The notes: generated by a model not told the origin, from the sequence alone. Positions 35,294 to 44,116 are shown, counted from the first letter of the stretch. The stretch: DNA of 64,000 nucleotides from CATQHD01 sp965243165 (GCA_965243165.1 OZ251535.1:2232001-2296000), one strand, 5' to 3'. Made by a program: numbers and translations.

Positions 35294-35304
35294 CCCCCCC
35301 CCCC
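35294..35304 (-). repeat. 11-bp poly-G tract in the helicase leader
   Basis: Eleven G on the helicase coding strand, ending 56 bases before its TTG start. It is untranslated, because a TGA in the helicase frame lies between the tract and the start. Length changes could alter promoter spacing or leader structure. Confidence 0.7.
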
Positions 35305-35550
35305 GCCCGTTCAGACACCGGCGGAGGCGGAAAGCGGCCAATCATCTTCTCGCCCTCGGCCTGCGCAGGTGCGGGGCCGCCCTCTGGAGCGTCATCACGT
35401 CGGGGCGGTGTGACATCTCGGCCGGGCCTCTGTCGTCAGAGGCGGGGGCCGGGCCGACTGCCGCCGCGGCGGGGAACCTGCGGCCACACCCGGCCGCCGT
35501 AGGACAGCCTGCGCCGACCAGTGAGGCTGCCGACAGAAATGCAAGCATAG

Positions 35551-35556
35551 TAGAAT
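35551..35556 (+). promoter_or_regulatory. -10 element TAGAAT of antitoxin-like gene B
   Basis: Within CATAGTAGAATG, 27 bases before the ATG at 35584, which has ACAGGAGAG as Shine-Dalgarno. Matches the element before paralogue A. Confidence 0.5.
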
Positions 35557-35583
35557 GCCCGCCGGAGCGCACAGGAGAGTACC

Positions 35584-35886
35584 ATGACCACCGTGAGCGA
35601 CGCGGCGGGCAACACCCATACCATCGAATCATCTGCGGTTCAGGCCAAACTCCTGGACATGATGAAACAAGCCGCCGACACCGACGCAGAAATCACGGTA
35701 ACCGAGAACGGGTACACCCTCCTCAGGCTCACTGTTACCAAACCCAAGACACCAAACTCTAAGAAACCCTTCCTGGACGCCGATCGTCATCTCCTAATAT
35801 CCTACGGTGACATCATCAGTCCAATAGACGAGGATTGGGAAGCCAAATTCGACAAGAAATGGGATGAAAAACTTGGAACTCTTTGA
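35584..35886 (+). CDS. Phd-like antitoxin paralogue B (solitary)
   Basis: 100 residues, paralogous to 25094-25414 and in the same orientation. HTIESSAVQAK, ITVTENGYTLLRLTVTKPKT and LLISYGDIISPIDEDWEA: the last segment is close to the toxin-neutralising tail of Phd/VapB-type antitoxins (GDIxxPxDxxW). Its own C-terminus continues KFDKKWDEKLGTL. No toxin follows: the next gene, the subtilase, converges on it. It may regulate in trans, protect against a toxin elsewhere, or be a leftover from recombination. Confidence 0.62.
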   Translation: MTTVSDAAGNTHTIESSAVQAKLLDMMKQAADTDAEITVTENGYTLLRLTVTKPKTPNSKKPFLDADRHLLISYGDIISPIDEDWEAKFDKKWDEKLGTL

Positions 35887-35953
35887 CACATAACGTCTTT
35901 GATCATGATTCAATAGCCAAGACTCAACAAGGCCTACTACATTGCGCTGAACA

Positions 35954-38545
35954 CTACAATATTTGAGGTCGGATCATAAGACGTTGCCGTATTTCCTGAT
36001 ATACGGGGATATGTTCATCCGCTTCAATAGTAACTGCTAAACCGTATTTTATGGTCTGATCAAGCGGCCCACCTTGTTCGCGACAGTAAACTTTGAAGAT
36101 CATATGGCCATCGTCAACAAACTGTACCTCCTTTTTCCCCGTGTAACGAACATGGAATAACGATCCACGAGGCACGGAGTTATGTGAAGGTTGAGATGTA
36201 TGGCGATCAACTCCCAGATTTTGGCTAAAATTATCCGGTTTGATTTCAAGTTTGGCTCGCCGATAGGTCTGACTGCGGACATTGACCGGTGAGAACCAAG
36301 CGAGGGTCATAGTAATGGAGCGAAATTCAGGTTTATTTTCCAGGCTAGGAGGCAAGGGAACTTTGAACGAATGAGCAACTTTGTCGGCCAAAATTTCACC
36401 GTATCCTACCAATGTAGCCCGATTCACAGCGCAACTCATTGCTTTCTCAATTGCTGGCCGTCCGTAGCCAATAATGCGGGATATATTGTCACAGTACTCT
36501 ACATGTTTACCTTGTCCAATCGGCCCATAGATTTCACTTATAATATCAGCCGTATTGTCCCAACGAGCGCGATGGACTAAAAGAGACTTAACTACCACAC
36601 CATAATATGATGGATCAGCATCCGCAAGAAGAGAACCGTTATCATTATCCATCAGCGCATCAAATAATTTATGGGCAGCCCGGGTAGCAAGGGCCGCAGC
36701 CGCACTCGTACCTGATGTCAAACTCTCCTTATCAGGGTTTCCTACTTCATCCGGGACGGCAGCCTTCAATCCGTAAAAACGACCCGAAGCTTCAGGTTGC
36801 ACTCTTATACCATCTGGACCGCTTGGTCTGATGATAATATATTCCCGTCCTCCAGGCATAAAGATGTCTGGTTTTATTACTTTGCGGTGTCCTAAACCCA
36901 TAGCTGAAGTAATGTTCGGCCCAGCTTTCGCGTATGGCCTATAGGCCATTCGTGATTGCGTAGTAATATCACAGGCATCTTCATGCCAAGCACCGACGGT
37001 AATCACATTTAGAGCTTCCGCTGGAGACAACAGAGTTCGCTGTGAAATATTGCCTCTCAGGGCTTTGAGTATTGCTTGTTCACGCGCTTCCAAAGTAGCA
37101 TTTTCCCACTCCACCGAGTTGTGAAAATCTGGAATCGGCAATGGAAAAGTTACATTGCCTGCACTGACGACAAACAGTATTCCGAACTCATGGGCCAAAT
37201 AATCAAGTAACCTGCCAAAAGGACTCATAGGTCCGCTAAAGGGTCTACTGCGGTCACCAAGTGACAGATTGACAATAAAAACGGAAGGTGCTGTGGCGGG
37301 TTCTTCATTTGTGCCAACTTTCATGCGCAGAATGGCGTGATAAATTGTATCGACGAACAAGCGATCTTGCTGGATTTGCTCTTTTCCGCCGTTGCCGAGA
37401 GCGTAGAGCACTGGCCTCATATAAATCAAGCGGCGCAACGGTAGCTCTTCGAGATTGCGATCGCCATGTATGATCAACGATGCCATTTGTGTCCCGTGAT
37501 GTTGTTTTGACACAACACTGATATCTTGCAGGTCATCAGGATCATCCAAATCAATGCGGTTGTCTAGTAGCCTATGTGCCTGCACAGGTACACCGTCTAA
37601 TATCCCGACAATGGGAGGAGCGTTTTCTATCATCAGGGGTTCGGATGGTTGACGATCTATATCATCTGCTGTACCAATACTTATCGGAAAGGTAACATCG
37701 GACTGGGGCCGTATCATCATCAATTCATCACAGACTAATAACTTAATCGGCTCTCGTTGCGCTAAAGACTCCACTTCGGAGACTGGCAGATCAATCAAAG
37801 CTGCCTCATATGCTATTGCTGGAATAGAAGATTGGTGAACAATCACACCACCAGATTCACGAACAGCCCTATTAAACTTCTCCCAAGCCTTTGTATTTTT
37901 ATAGGAACTTTGATAACTCCAAAGCTCGCATTCTGCTCTGATGAGATCAGTTTGTAGAGCCAAATTATCATTTAAGTAGTCTAACGTGTCTTGCGGAATT
38001 CGATCTTGCGGGCCCCATGCTCGGATATCATGCAGTTGCTGAAATAGCTTTCTCCATTTGGCATAGCCTCTGGGAAAATCTCTGCCTTCTCTATATCGGT
38101 TCCACAAGCTGATGAGTTGCTTAAGAGCTTGAACATCCGGCATCGCCAAATATAAGCGGCCGCCTACTGGCTTGTCGTATCGGATATCTCCTATAGGGTT
38201 TTTTCGGTTATCACGTATATAGAAATCTTCATCTGCCTCATATTCTATCGCCTCTTCACCCAGATATTCTAATCCGATAATACTATTAATAGTCTTGTAA
38301 AATTTATCTATAGAATCCACTATCTCAAAGACAAGCGCTCGTTCAGGAGCGATTCCAGCCGGGTCTTGTCGTAAAGCAAACAGATCACCTCTATCCAAAG
38401 CCCGTTGGAGCCTCTGAAATTTAGGGGCTAGCCGTTCAACTTGGCGTTGGTGGTTCGGAAACCGGATCTTAGATGGCCCTCCACCTCCAGAAGGTCTCTG
38501 ATCAATCTCCGGATTTGGGATTGGGAGCAGTGGAAACTCCACCAC
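35954..38545 (-). CDS. Subtilisin-like (S8) serine protease of a AAA+/protease module
   Basis: 863 residues with a complete S8 triad: Asp317 in VGILDGVP, His350 in QHHGTQMASL and Ser614 in TSGTSAAAALATRAAH, plus oxyanion Asn464 in VVSAGN. There is no signal peptide, so it should act in the cytoplasm. A 300-residue N-terminal domain of unknown fold precedes the protease, and about 220 residues follow it. The start is GTG 38545 with AAGGAGGT upstream, overlapping the AAA gene by 44 bases, so the two are produced together. GC is about 45%, below the core genome. A C-terminal beta-rich region (TMTLAWFSPVN, RGSLFHVRYTGKKEV) could bind substrate. Confidence 0.88.
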   Translation of the reverse strand: MVEFPLLPIPNPEIDQRPSGGGGPSKIRFPNHQRQVERLAPKFQRLQRALDRGDLFALRQDPAGIAPERALVFEIVDSIDKFYKTINSIIGLEYLGEEAIEYEADEDFYIRDNRKNPIGDIRYDKPVGGRLYLAMPDVQALKQLISLWNRYREGRDFPRGYAKWRKLFQQLHDIRAWGPQDRIPQDTLDYLNDNLALQTDLIRAECELWSYQSSYKNTKAWEKFNRAVRESGGVIVHQSSIPAIAYEAALIDLPVSEVESLAQREPIKLLVCDELMMIRPQSDVTFPISIGTADDIDRQPSEPLMIENAPPIVGILDGVPVQAHRLLDNRIDLDDPDDLQDISVVSKQHHGTQMASLIIHGDRNLEELPLRRLIYMRPVLYALGNGGKEQIQQDRLFVDTIYHAILRMKVGTNEEPATAPSVFIVNLSLGDRSRPFSGPMSPFGRLLDYLAHEFGILFVVSAGNVTFPLPIPDFHNSVEWENATLEAREQAILKALRGNISQRTLLSPAEALNVITVGAWHEDACDITTQSRMAYRPYAKAGPNITSAMGLGHRKVIKPDIFMPGGREYIIIRPSGPDGIRVQPEASGRFYGLKAAVPDEVGNPDKESLTSGTSAAAALATRAAHKLFDALMDNDNGSLLADADPSYYGVVVKSLLVHRARWDNTADIISEIYGPIGQGKHVEYCDNISRIIGYGRPAIEKAMSCAVNRATLVGYGEILADKVAHSFKVPLPPSLENKPEFRSITMTLAWFSPVNVRSQTYRRAKLEIKPDNFSQNLGVDRHTSQPSHNSVPRGSLFHVRYTGKKEVQFVDDGHMIFKVYCREQGGPLDQTIKYGLAVTIEADEHIPVYQEIRQRLMIRPQIL

Positions 38546-39527
38546 CAGTTACCTCCTTCATTACTTGCAACCGGTCCGCCCAGTTTTTTAGACGATCTGT
38601 AACAATATTATTCAATGTCTGTTGCCCTAGGGACAAAACGTAATGCCTTCGAATGTCTAGGCAGAACTCCTCTGCTTCGGCGTAGCTGATATTACCTAGT
38701 CGTTTGGCGATCGTTTCAGCCGTCCGACCCAATGGTTCCGTGAAGTTTACCGCGAAGCGGGATATGTAGTCGGTGAGTTCCTTCCTGGAAGGTGGGTTGA
38801 GCCTCAGGCGCAACTGAAACCGCCGCCACACGGCTCGATCGAGCAACTCAGGATGATTGGTGGCGGTTACTACGACCGTATAACTGGGTAGATCGTCTAC
38901 TTGCATGAGCAAAGATGTTACTACACGCTTGATCTCACCTGTCTCGTGGATGTCTCCCCGCTCCTTTCCCACCGCATCGAACTCATCGAAGAAAAGTACA
39001 CAAGGAGTGGTTCGAGCATAGTCGAAGACCTTCTTGAGCCTTGACGCTGTCTCTCCTAAGAAACTGCCCATCATCGCTTCATAACGAACAACGAAAAAGG
39101 GTACGGCCAATGCTTCAGCTATTGCCTCCGCCAATGTGGTCTTACCGTTCCCGGGTGGGCCAACCAACAAAACACGATGACGGGGCTCCAGAGAGTGCGC
39201 ACGCAACACAGCACCCCTATGCTGTTCCTCGATCAGCTCGTAACACGCCCGCCGGTTCGAGTCAGACAGCACTAAATCCTCAATGCGGCGCCGGGGCGTA
39301 ACCTCGATCAAAACTTCGCGGTGTTTGAGGCTGTTCTGACCGACGAACCTGGCACCGGCAGGTCGATTGCCGTTGAAGCTCATCGCTTCAGTCAGGCGGT
39401 CTGCCAAGATGTTGTGCCGCTTGGCCCGCTCTTCGGCGATGATCGATTCCACCGCGGTGCGGACGCCGGTCTTGTCATCACTCGACGCCGCTCTCACCAG
39501 TGAGATGAGGAGATCACTGCGCGCCAT
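38502..39527 (-). CDS. AAA+ ATPase partner of the S8 protease
   Basis: 341 residues, one AAA+ domain. Walker A GPPGNGKT (124-131), Walker B VLFFDEFD (177-184), sensor-1 TATNHPE (about 222-228), and WRRFQLRLRL carrying the arginine-finger region. Sequence is of the classical FtsH/Cdc48-like clade with a short N-terminal helical region and no membrane segment or protease domain of its own. ATG 39527 has GGGAGGACAGGT upstream. Pairing of such an ATPase with a cytoplasmic S8 protease suggests energy-dependent substrate delivery or activation control; two-gene modules of this kind have been proposed as conflict systems (role here is inference). Confidence 0.87.
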   Translation of the reverse strand: MARSDLLISLVRAASSDDKTGVRTAVESIIAEERAKRHNILADRLTEAMSFNGNRPAGARFVGQNSLKHREVLIEVTPRRRIEDLVLSDSNRRACYELIEEQHRGAVLRAHSLEPRHRVLLVGPPGNGKTTLAEAIAEALAVPFFVVRYEAMMGSFLGETASRLKKVFDYARTTPCVLFFDEFDAVGKERGDIHETGEIKRVVTSLLMQVDDLPSYTVVVTATNHPELLDRAVWRRFQLRLRLNPPSRKELTDYISRFAVNFTEPLGRTAETIAKRLGNISYAEAEEFCLDIRRHYVLSLGQQTLNNIVTDRLKNWADRLQVMKEVTGGGVSTAPNPKSGD

Positions 39528-39586
39528 ACCTGTCCTCCCGCGTTCTTCAGGAGCAAACAACTCTCCTGGGGGCCGTCTCTGGAAAC

Positions 39587-39592
39587 ACTCTA
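39587..39592 (-). promoter_or_regulatory. Possible -10 element of the AAA+/protease operon
   Basis: TAGAGT within TTGCAGTAGAGTG, 60 bases before the AAA+ start. The context matches the TGCAGTAGAATG element of antitoxin-like gene A. Confidence 0.35.
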
Positions 39593-39628
39593 CTGCAACA
39601 TTACCCCAGCCGCAGGTAAAGCGGCGGG

Positions 39629-40429
39629 TCAGGCGTCTTTGCCGGGTTCGGGGCCGCCTACGGCTACGGCGTGGAAGCCGGCGTCTACGTGGATCACTTC
39701 GCCGGTGACCTTGGAGGAGAAGTCGGAGAGCATCACGCAGATCATGTCGGCTACGGGAGAGGGGTCGCCGCCGTCCCAGGCGAGGGGGGCGCGTTCGTCC
39801 CAGACTTCTTGGAAGCGGGAGAAGCCGGCGATGCCTTTGGCGGCCACCGTGGCCAGGGGGCCGGAGGACACCGCATTGACCCGCACGTTGTAGGGGCCCA
39901 GGTCGCGGGCCAGGTATCGGGTTACCGAGGCCAGGGCCGCCTTGCATACGCCCATCCAGTCGTAGGAGGGCCAAGCCTGGGTGCTGTTGTCGAAGTCGAG
40001 GGTGGCCAGCGCCCCTCCTCCGGCCTGCTCGAACAGGGGCAGCAGGCCGGCGGCCAGGGTCTTGTAGGAGAAGGCCGAGGTGGTGAAGGCCAGGGCGGCG
40101 CTCTCGGCGGGGGTGGTCAAGAAGTTGCCACCCAAGGCGTCTTCGGGGGCGTAGGCGATGGCGTGGACCGCCCCGTCCAGCCCGCCCCAACGCCCGTCCA
40201 GCTCGGCGACCAGCCGCTCCATGTGTGCGGGGTCGTTGATGTCCAGCTCGAACACATCGGGGGGGTCGGGCAGGCGCCGGGCAACCCGCTCCGTGAGGCG
40301 CATCCCCCGCCCGAAGCCCGTCAGCACCAGCTCGGCGCCCTGTTCCTGGGCCGTCCGGGCGGTGTGCCAGGCGATGGAACCGTGGGTGAGCACCCCGGTT
40401 ATCAGAAGCCTCTTGTCTTTGAGCAGCAT
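39629..40429 (-). CDS. fabI: Enoyl-[acyl-carrier-protein] reductase FabI (InhA-like)
   Basis: 266-residue SDR-fold enzyme that reduces trans-2-enoyl-ACP in fatty acid synthesis with NADH. LLITGVLTHGSIAWHTARTAQEQGAEL is the divergent coenzyme loop typical of FabI. The active-site region is PSYDWMGVCKAALASVTRYLA, with the Tyr and Lys of the YxxMxxxK motif. The stretch FSRFQEVWDERAPLAWDGGD resembles mycobacterial InhA, the target of isoniazid in mycobacteria. ATG at 40429 with GGGAGAGGG upstream. Confidence 0.93.
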   Translation of the reverse strand: MLLKDKRLLITGVLTHGSIAWHTARTAQEQGAELVLTGFGRGMRLTERVARRLPDPPDVFELDINDPAHMERLVAELDGRWGGLDGAVHAIAYAPEDALGGNFLTTPAESAALAFTTSAFSYKTLAAGLLPLFEQAGGGALATLDFDNSTQAWPSYDWMGVCKAALASVTRYLARDLGPYNVRVNAVSSGPLATVAAKGIAGFSRFQEVWDERAPLAWDGGDPSPVADMICVMLSDFSSKVTGEVIHVDAGFHAVAVGGPEPGKDA

Positions 40430-40519
40430 TGGCCCTCTCCCCTCTTTCCCTCTTTCATCCGCCGCCCCGGAACCCTGCGGCTGATCCCCGCCCCGCGTAG
40501 ATATGAGCGGTCGGGGTGA

Positions 40520-42478
40520 TCAGTCCTCCGGCGGGGCGGCGGCCGCCTTCTCGGCGATCTCGGCCACGATATCGGCGTTGGCGAGGGTGGTCACATCCCC
40601 CAGCTTCCGCTGCTCCGAGATGTCCCTCAGCAGCCGGCGCATGATCTTCCCCGAACGGGTCTTGGGCACGTCCGGGGTGAAGACGATGCTCTTGGGTTTG
40701 GCTATCGGGCCGATCGAGTTGGCCACATGGTCCCGCAGGGCGCCTATGAGCCCGTCGTCGCCCTCCACGCCCCCCCGCAGGCACACGAAGGCGGCGATGG
40801 CCTGGCCGGTTAGGGGGTCGCTGCGGCCCACCACCGCCGCCTCCGCCACCGCCGGATGCGACACCAGAGCCGATTCCACCTCCATGGTGGAGATGTTGTG
40901 GCCCGACACCAGCATCACGTCGTCCACCCGGCCCAGCAGCCACAGGTAGCCGTCCTCGTCCCGCTTGGCGCCGTCGCCCGGAAAGTAGAGGCCCTCGAAG
41001 CGGGACCAGTAGGTGTCGATGTACCGCTGGTCGTCGCCCCAGATCGACCGGAGCATCGACGGCCAGGGGGTGCGGATCACCAGGTAGCCGCCCCCGCCCC
41101 TGGGAACCGAGGCGCCCTGCTCGTCCACCACGTCGGCCTCGATCCCCGGCATGGGGGTGGTGGCGCTGCCCGGCTTGGTTGCGGTGATGCCCGGCAGGGG
41201 CGAGATCATGATCGAGCCGGTCTCGGTCTGCCACCAGGTGTCCACCACCGGGGCGCCGCCGCCGCCGATGTGCTCCCGGTACCACATCCACGCTTCGGGG
41301 TTGATCGGCTCCCCCACCGTCCCCAGCAGGCGCAGCGAGGACAGGTCGTGGCGGCGGGGGTGCTGCTCGCCCCACTTCATGAAGGCCCGGATGGCGGTGG
41401 GGGCGGTGTAGAGCTGGGTCACCCGGTACTTGGCGGCGATCTCCCAGAGCCGGTCCAGGCCGGGGTGGTCGGGCGTCCCCTCGTACATGACCGAGGTGGT
41501 CTGGTTGGCCAGCGGGCCGTAGACGATGTAGGTGTGGCCGGTCACCCATCCGATGTCCGCCGCGCACCACCAGATGTCCTGGTCGGGTTTGATGTCGAAC
41601 ACGTAGCTGTGGGTGGTCGCGGCCCCCACCAGGTAGCCGCCGGTGGTGTGCATGATGCCCTTGGGCTTGGCGGTGGTGCCCGACGTGTAGAGGATGTAGA
41701 GCAGGTCTTCGGCGTTCATCGGCTCGGGCGGGCACTCGGCCTCCTGCCCCGCCGTCAGGTCATGCCACCAGACGTCCCGGCCGGGGGTCATCTCCACCTC
41801 GTTGCCCGTGCGGCGCAGCACGATGCAGCGCTCGACCAGACCGGTGCGCTCCATCGCCCGGTCGGCCGCCCCCTTCAGGTCGACCACGCCCCCCCGGCGC
41901 CAGGCCCCGTCGCAGGTGATCAGCACCCGGGCCCCGGCGTCCTCCACCCGGTCGACGATGGCGTCTGAGGAGAACCCCCCGAAGATCACGCTGTGGGCGG
42001 CACCGATGCGGGCGCAGGCCAGCATGGCCACCGCCAGCTCGGGGACCATTCCCATGTAGACGGCGATGCGGTCGCCCTTCTTCACCCCGATCGAGCGGAG
42101 GCCGTTGGCGAAGCGGCACACCTCGTCGTAGAGGTCCTGGTAGGTGATCACCCGCTCGTCCCCCGGCTCGCCCTCCCAGTAGTAGGCCACCTTGCCGCCC
42201 CGCCCGGCCTCGAGGTGCCGGTCCAGGCAGTTGTAGGTGATGTTGAGCTCGCCGTCGGTGAACCACTTGTAGAAGGGGGGGTTGGAATCGTCCAGGACCA
42301 CGGTGGGTTCCTTGAACCAGGTGACCCGCTCCCTCGCCTGGGCCTCCCAGTAGGCGGCCGGGTCCGAAGCCGCCTCTTCGTGCAGGCCGGGCTGGGCGTT
42401 GGCCTGGGCGGTGAAGTCCGGGGAGGGCGGGAACATGCGGTCTTCCCGCAGCAGGTTTTCGATGGTGCGTTCGGACAC
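40520..42478 (-). CDS. acs: Acetyl-CoA synthetase (AMP-forming)
   Basis: 652-residue enzyme that activates acetate to acetyl-CoA through acetyl-AMP. YTSGTTAKPKG is the AMP-binding motif A3. KPGSATTPMPGIEADVVDE, YLWLLGRVDDVMLVSGHNIS (A8 hinge) and VPKTRSGKIMRRLLR follow; the last carries the catalytic lysine that is reversibly acetylated in this family. The N-terminus WFKEPTVVLDD and the 650-residue length are standard. GTG at 42478 has GAGGAG nearby; a TTG 24 bases upstream is an alternative. Confidence 0.95.
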   Translation of the reverse strand: MSERTIENLLREDRMFPPSPDFTAQANAQPGLHEEAASDPAAYWEAQARERVTWFKEPTVVLDDSNPPFYKWFTDGELNITYNCLDRHLEAGRGGKVAYYWEGEPGDERVITYQDLYDEVCRFANGLRSIGVKKGDRIAVYMGMVPELAVAMLACARIGAAHSVIFGGFSSDAIVDRVEDAGARVLITCDGAWRRGGVVDLKGAADRAMERTGLVERCIVLRRTGNEVEMTPGRDVWWHDLTAGQEAECPPEPMNAEDLLYILYTSGTTAKPKGIMHTTGGYLVGAATTHSYVFDIKPDQDIWWCAADIGWVTGHTYIVYGPLANQTTSVMYEGTPDHPGLDRLWEIAAKYRVTQLYTAPTAIRAFMKWGEQHPRRHDLSSLRLLGTVGEPINPEAWMWYREHIGGGGAPVVDTWWQTETGSIMISPLPGITATKPGSATTPMPGIEADVVDEQGASVPRGGGGYLVIRTPWPSMLRSIWGDDQRYIDTYWSRFEGLYFPGDGAKRDEDGYLWLLGRVDDVMLVSGHNISTMEVESALVSHPAVAEAAVVGRSDPLTGQAIAAFVCLRGGVEGDDGLIGALRDHVANSIGPIAKPKSIVFTPDVPKTRSGKIMRRLLRDISEQRKLGDVTTLANADIVAEIAEKAAAAPPED

Positions 42479-42637
42479 GTCTCCTCGCTTGGATCGGCTC
42501 AAGGGGTGAGGCTACCGCGTGGCGGACCGAGCCGCGCCGATGAGGAGGAGTCGGCGCGGCTCGGTGCAAAGCCTGATCGGGCGGGAAGGGCGGGCCGCCG
42601 GGGGAGTTCGGGCGGCCGGGCGGCTCGGGCAGCGGCG

Positions 42638-42970
42638 CTACTGGCGGTGGTCGCTCCGGCGCCGCCTCCTGGGAACGCCCCCGGGCGTCCTCAAGCAGGT
42701 GATCTGGGCGTCGATGTCTTCGATGATGGAGCTGGTCAAGATGGACTCGTCGAGCCTCGAGTTGGCGGCCCGCAGCTTCTCCTGCAGCTCTTCGAGGCGC
42801 TCGTCCACTTCGGCTCTCAGCTCCTCGATCTCTCGGTCGGCCTTGTCGAACCCCTCCCTCATCTCTTCGAAGAGGGCGTTCAGCCGCCGGTTGGTCTTCC
42901 ACAGATAGAAGAGGGCCATGGCCTCGAAGAGGCCGATGAGAACGATCCAGGCAGTAGTTGTTGCATCCAT
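42638..42970 (-). CDS. Small membrane-anchored coiled-coil protein
   Basis: 110 residues. A hydrophobic N-terminal helix (residues 7-25, AWIVLIGLFEAMALFYLW) is followed by a strong coiled coil (about 27-75, FEEMREGFDKADREIEELRAEVDERLEELQEKL) and an Arg-rich tail. No family recognised. Such anchors often occur near lipid or wall genes; function unknown. ATG at 42970, with GAGGGC upstream. Confidence 0.62.
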   Translation of the reverse strand: MDATTTAWIVLIGLFEAMALFYLWKTNRRLNALFEEMREGFDKADREIEELRAEVDERLEELQEKLRAANSRLDESILTSSIIEDIDAQITCLRTPGGVPRRRRRSDHRQ

Positions 42971-43150
42971 GCCCTCATGATACGGCCGATTCCGAAGGCC
43001 CGCAAGCGATCGGGGGGGATTTTTTTGTCACACTCCCCCATTTTCGAGGGTTTCTCCACTTTCAGGCCGCCCGGCCCGGCGGGCGCATCCAAGGGAGGGC
43101 GCCGGGCGGACCCTTCCGTCCGGGGGGCGGCCCCGGCTATCTTGGGGCGG

Positions 43151-44116
43151 ATGGAGAGAGTCCGCGCCCGCAGGGTCGTCCGCTCCCTGCTGTCGGTGCC
43201 GGGCGCCCGGCCCGACATGTTCCCCAAGGCGGCCCGGTCGGGGGCCGACCAGGTGTTGCTCGACCTCGAGGACGCGGTGGCGCCCGACGAGAAGGAAGCC
43301 GCTCGGGGGACGGCGGCGGAGGGGCTGCGGAGCGTGGACTGGAAGGGGGCCGGCCAGACGGTGGCGGTGCGGATCAACGCGGCGGACACCCCGTGGATGG
43401 AAGGGGACGTCAGAGAGGCGGCGGCGGGCGCCGGAGGACGGCTCGACGCGCTGATGATCCCCAAGGTGAACGGCCCCGGCGACGTGATCAGGACGGCGGA
43501 GCTGCTCGACGAGGTCGAGGCCGCCCATGGAATATCGACTCCGATCGGCCTGGAGGTGCTGATCGAGACCGCCCGAGGGCTGGCCTTCGTCAACGACATC
43601 GCCGCCGCTCACCCCCGCCTCGAGGCCCTCCACTTCGGCGCGGGCGACTTCGGCGCCGACATGGGCGCCCGCACGCTCGCCATCGGGGGCGGCGCCGCGG
43701 ACCTCGGCCGTTGGCAGACCGCCCAGACGATGATCGCAGTGGCCGCCCGCGCCCACGGGCTGCGGCCCGTCGACTGCGCCTACGACGACTTCCGCGACGA
43801 CGAGGGCTACCTGGCGGCGGCGCGGCGGGCGGCGGCCCTCGGCTTCGAAGGTAAGTGGGCCATCCACCCCCGCCAGGTTCCCCTGGCCAACGAGGTGTTC
43901 TCCCCCACCCCCGAGGAAGTGGCCGAGGCCAAAGCCCTGCTACAAGCCCTGGAAGCGGCCGAGGCCGAAGGCAGGGGGGCGGCGCAACACCGGGGAAAGA
44001 TGATCGACGCCGCCTCCGCCCGCCTGGCCGAAAATATGCTGCGGATTGCTGAGCGGTTACCCGTTACTCAAGAAAACAATTTCAGAACGAGCTCAAGTAA
44101 AGGAAAAATCATTTGA
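43151..44116 (+). CDS. CitE-like/malyl-CoA lyase family aldolase
   Basis: 321-residue HpcH/HpaI-superfamily C-C lyase. RSLLSVPGARPDMFPKAARSGADQVLLDLEDAVAP is the N-terminal signature. LMIPKVNGP, GLEVLIETARGL (metal-binding Glu) and HFGAGDFGADMGAR (metal Asp) follow, then WAIHPRQVPLANEVFSPT. Substrates in the family are citramalyl-, malyl- or beta-methylmalyl-CoA; which applies here is unclear. The last 18 codons leave the conserved family and enter low-GC DNA, so the normal C-terminus was probably changed by insertion there. The 3' half is repeated, with an internal deletion, at 44513-44728. Confidence 0.82.
   Translation: MERVRARRVVRSLLSVPGARPDMFPKAARSGADQVLLDLEDAVAPDEKEAARGTAAEGLRSVDWKGAGQTVAVRINAADTPWMEGDVREAAAGAGGRLDALMIPKVNGPGDVIRTAELLDEVEAAHGISTPIGLEVLIETARGLAFVNDIAAAHPRLEALHFGAGDFGADMGARTLAIGGGAADLGRWQTAQTMIAVAARAHGLRPVDCAYDDFRDDEGYLAAARRAAALGFEGKWAIHPRQVPLANEVFSPTPEEVAEAKALLQALEAAEAEGRGAAQHRGKMIDAASARLAENMLRIAERLPVTQENNFRTSSSKGKII

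Larger units (their letters stand above)
35239..35583. other. Divergent promoter region of the R-M operon and antitoxin B
   Basis: 345 bases between the helicase start (minus) and the antitoxin B start (plus). It contains the 11-G tract at 35294-35304 and the -10 TAGAAT at 35551. Short frames across it on both strands are not supported as genes. Confidence 0.55.

Noticed and set aside
35019..35345. Short minus-strand frame spanning the 11-G tract, starting ATG 35345
   Set aside because: Out of frame with the helicase and Gly/Arg-rich because of the tract; a helicase extension through the tract is blocked by TGA in its own frame at any tract length that I tested by eye.
32164..35502. 1,112-codon plus-strand frame opposite the PLD/SNF2 helicase
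   Set aside because: Antisense shadow; all helicase and PLD motifs are on the minus strand and the shadow shows no motif.
43015..43040. G7 then ATTTTTTTG as a possible terminator
   Set aside because: No complementary stem precedes the T run.
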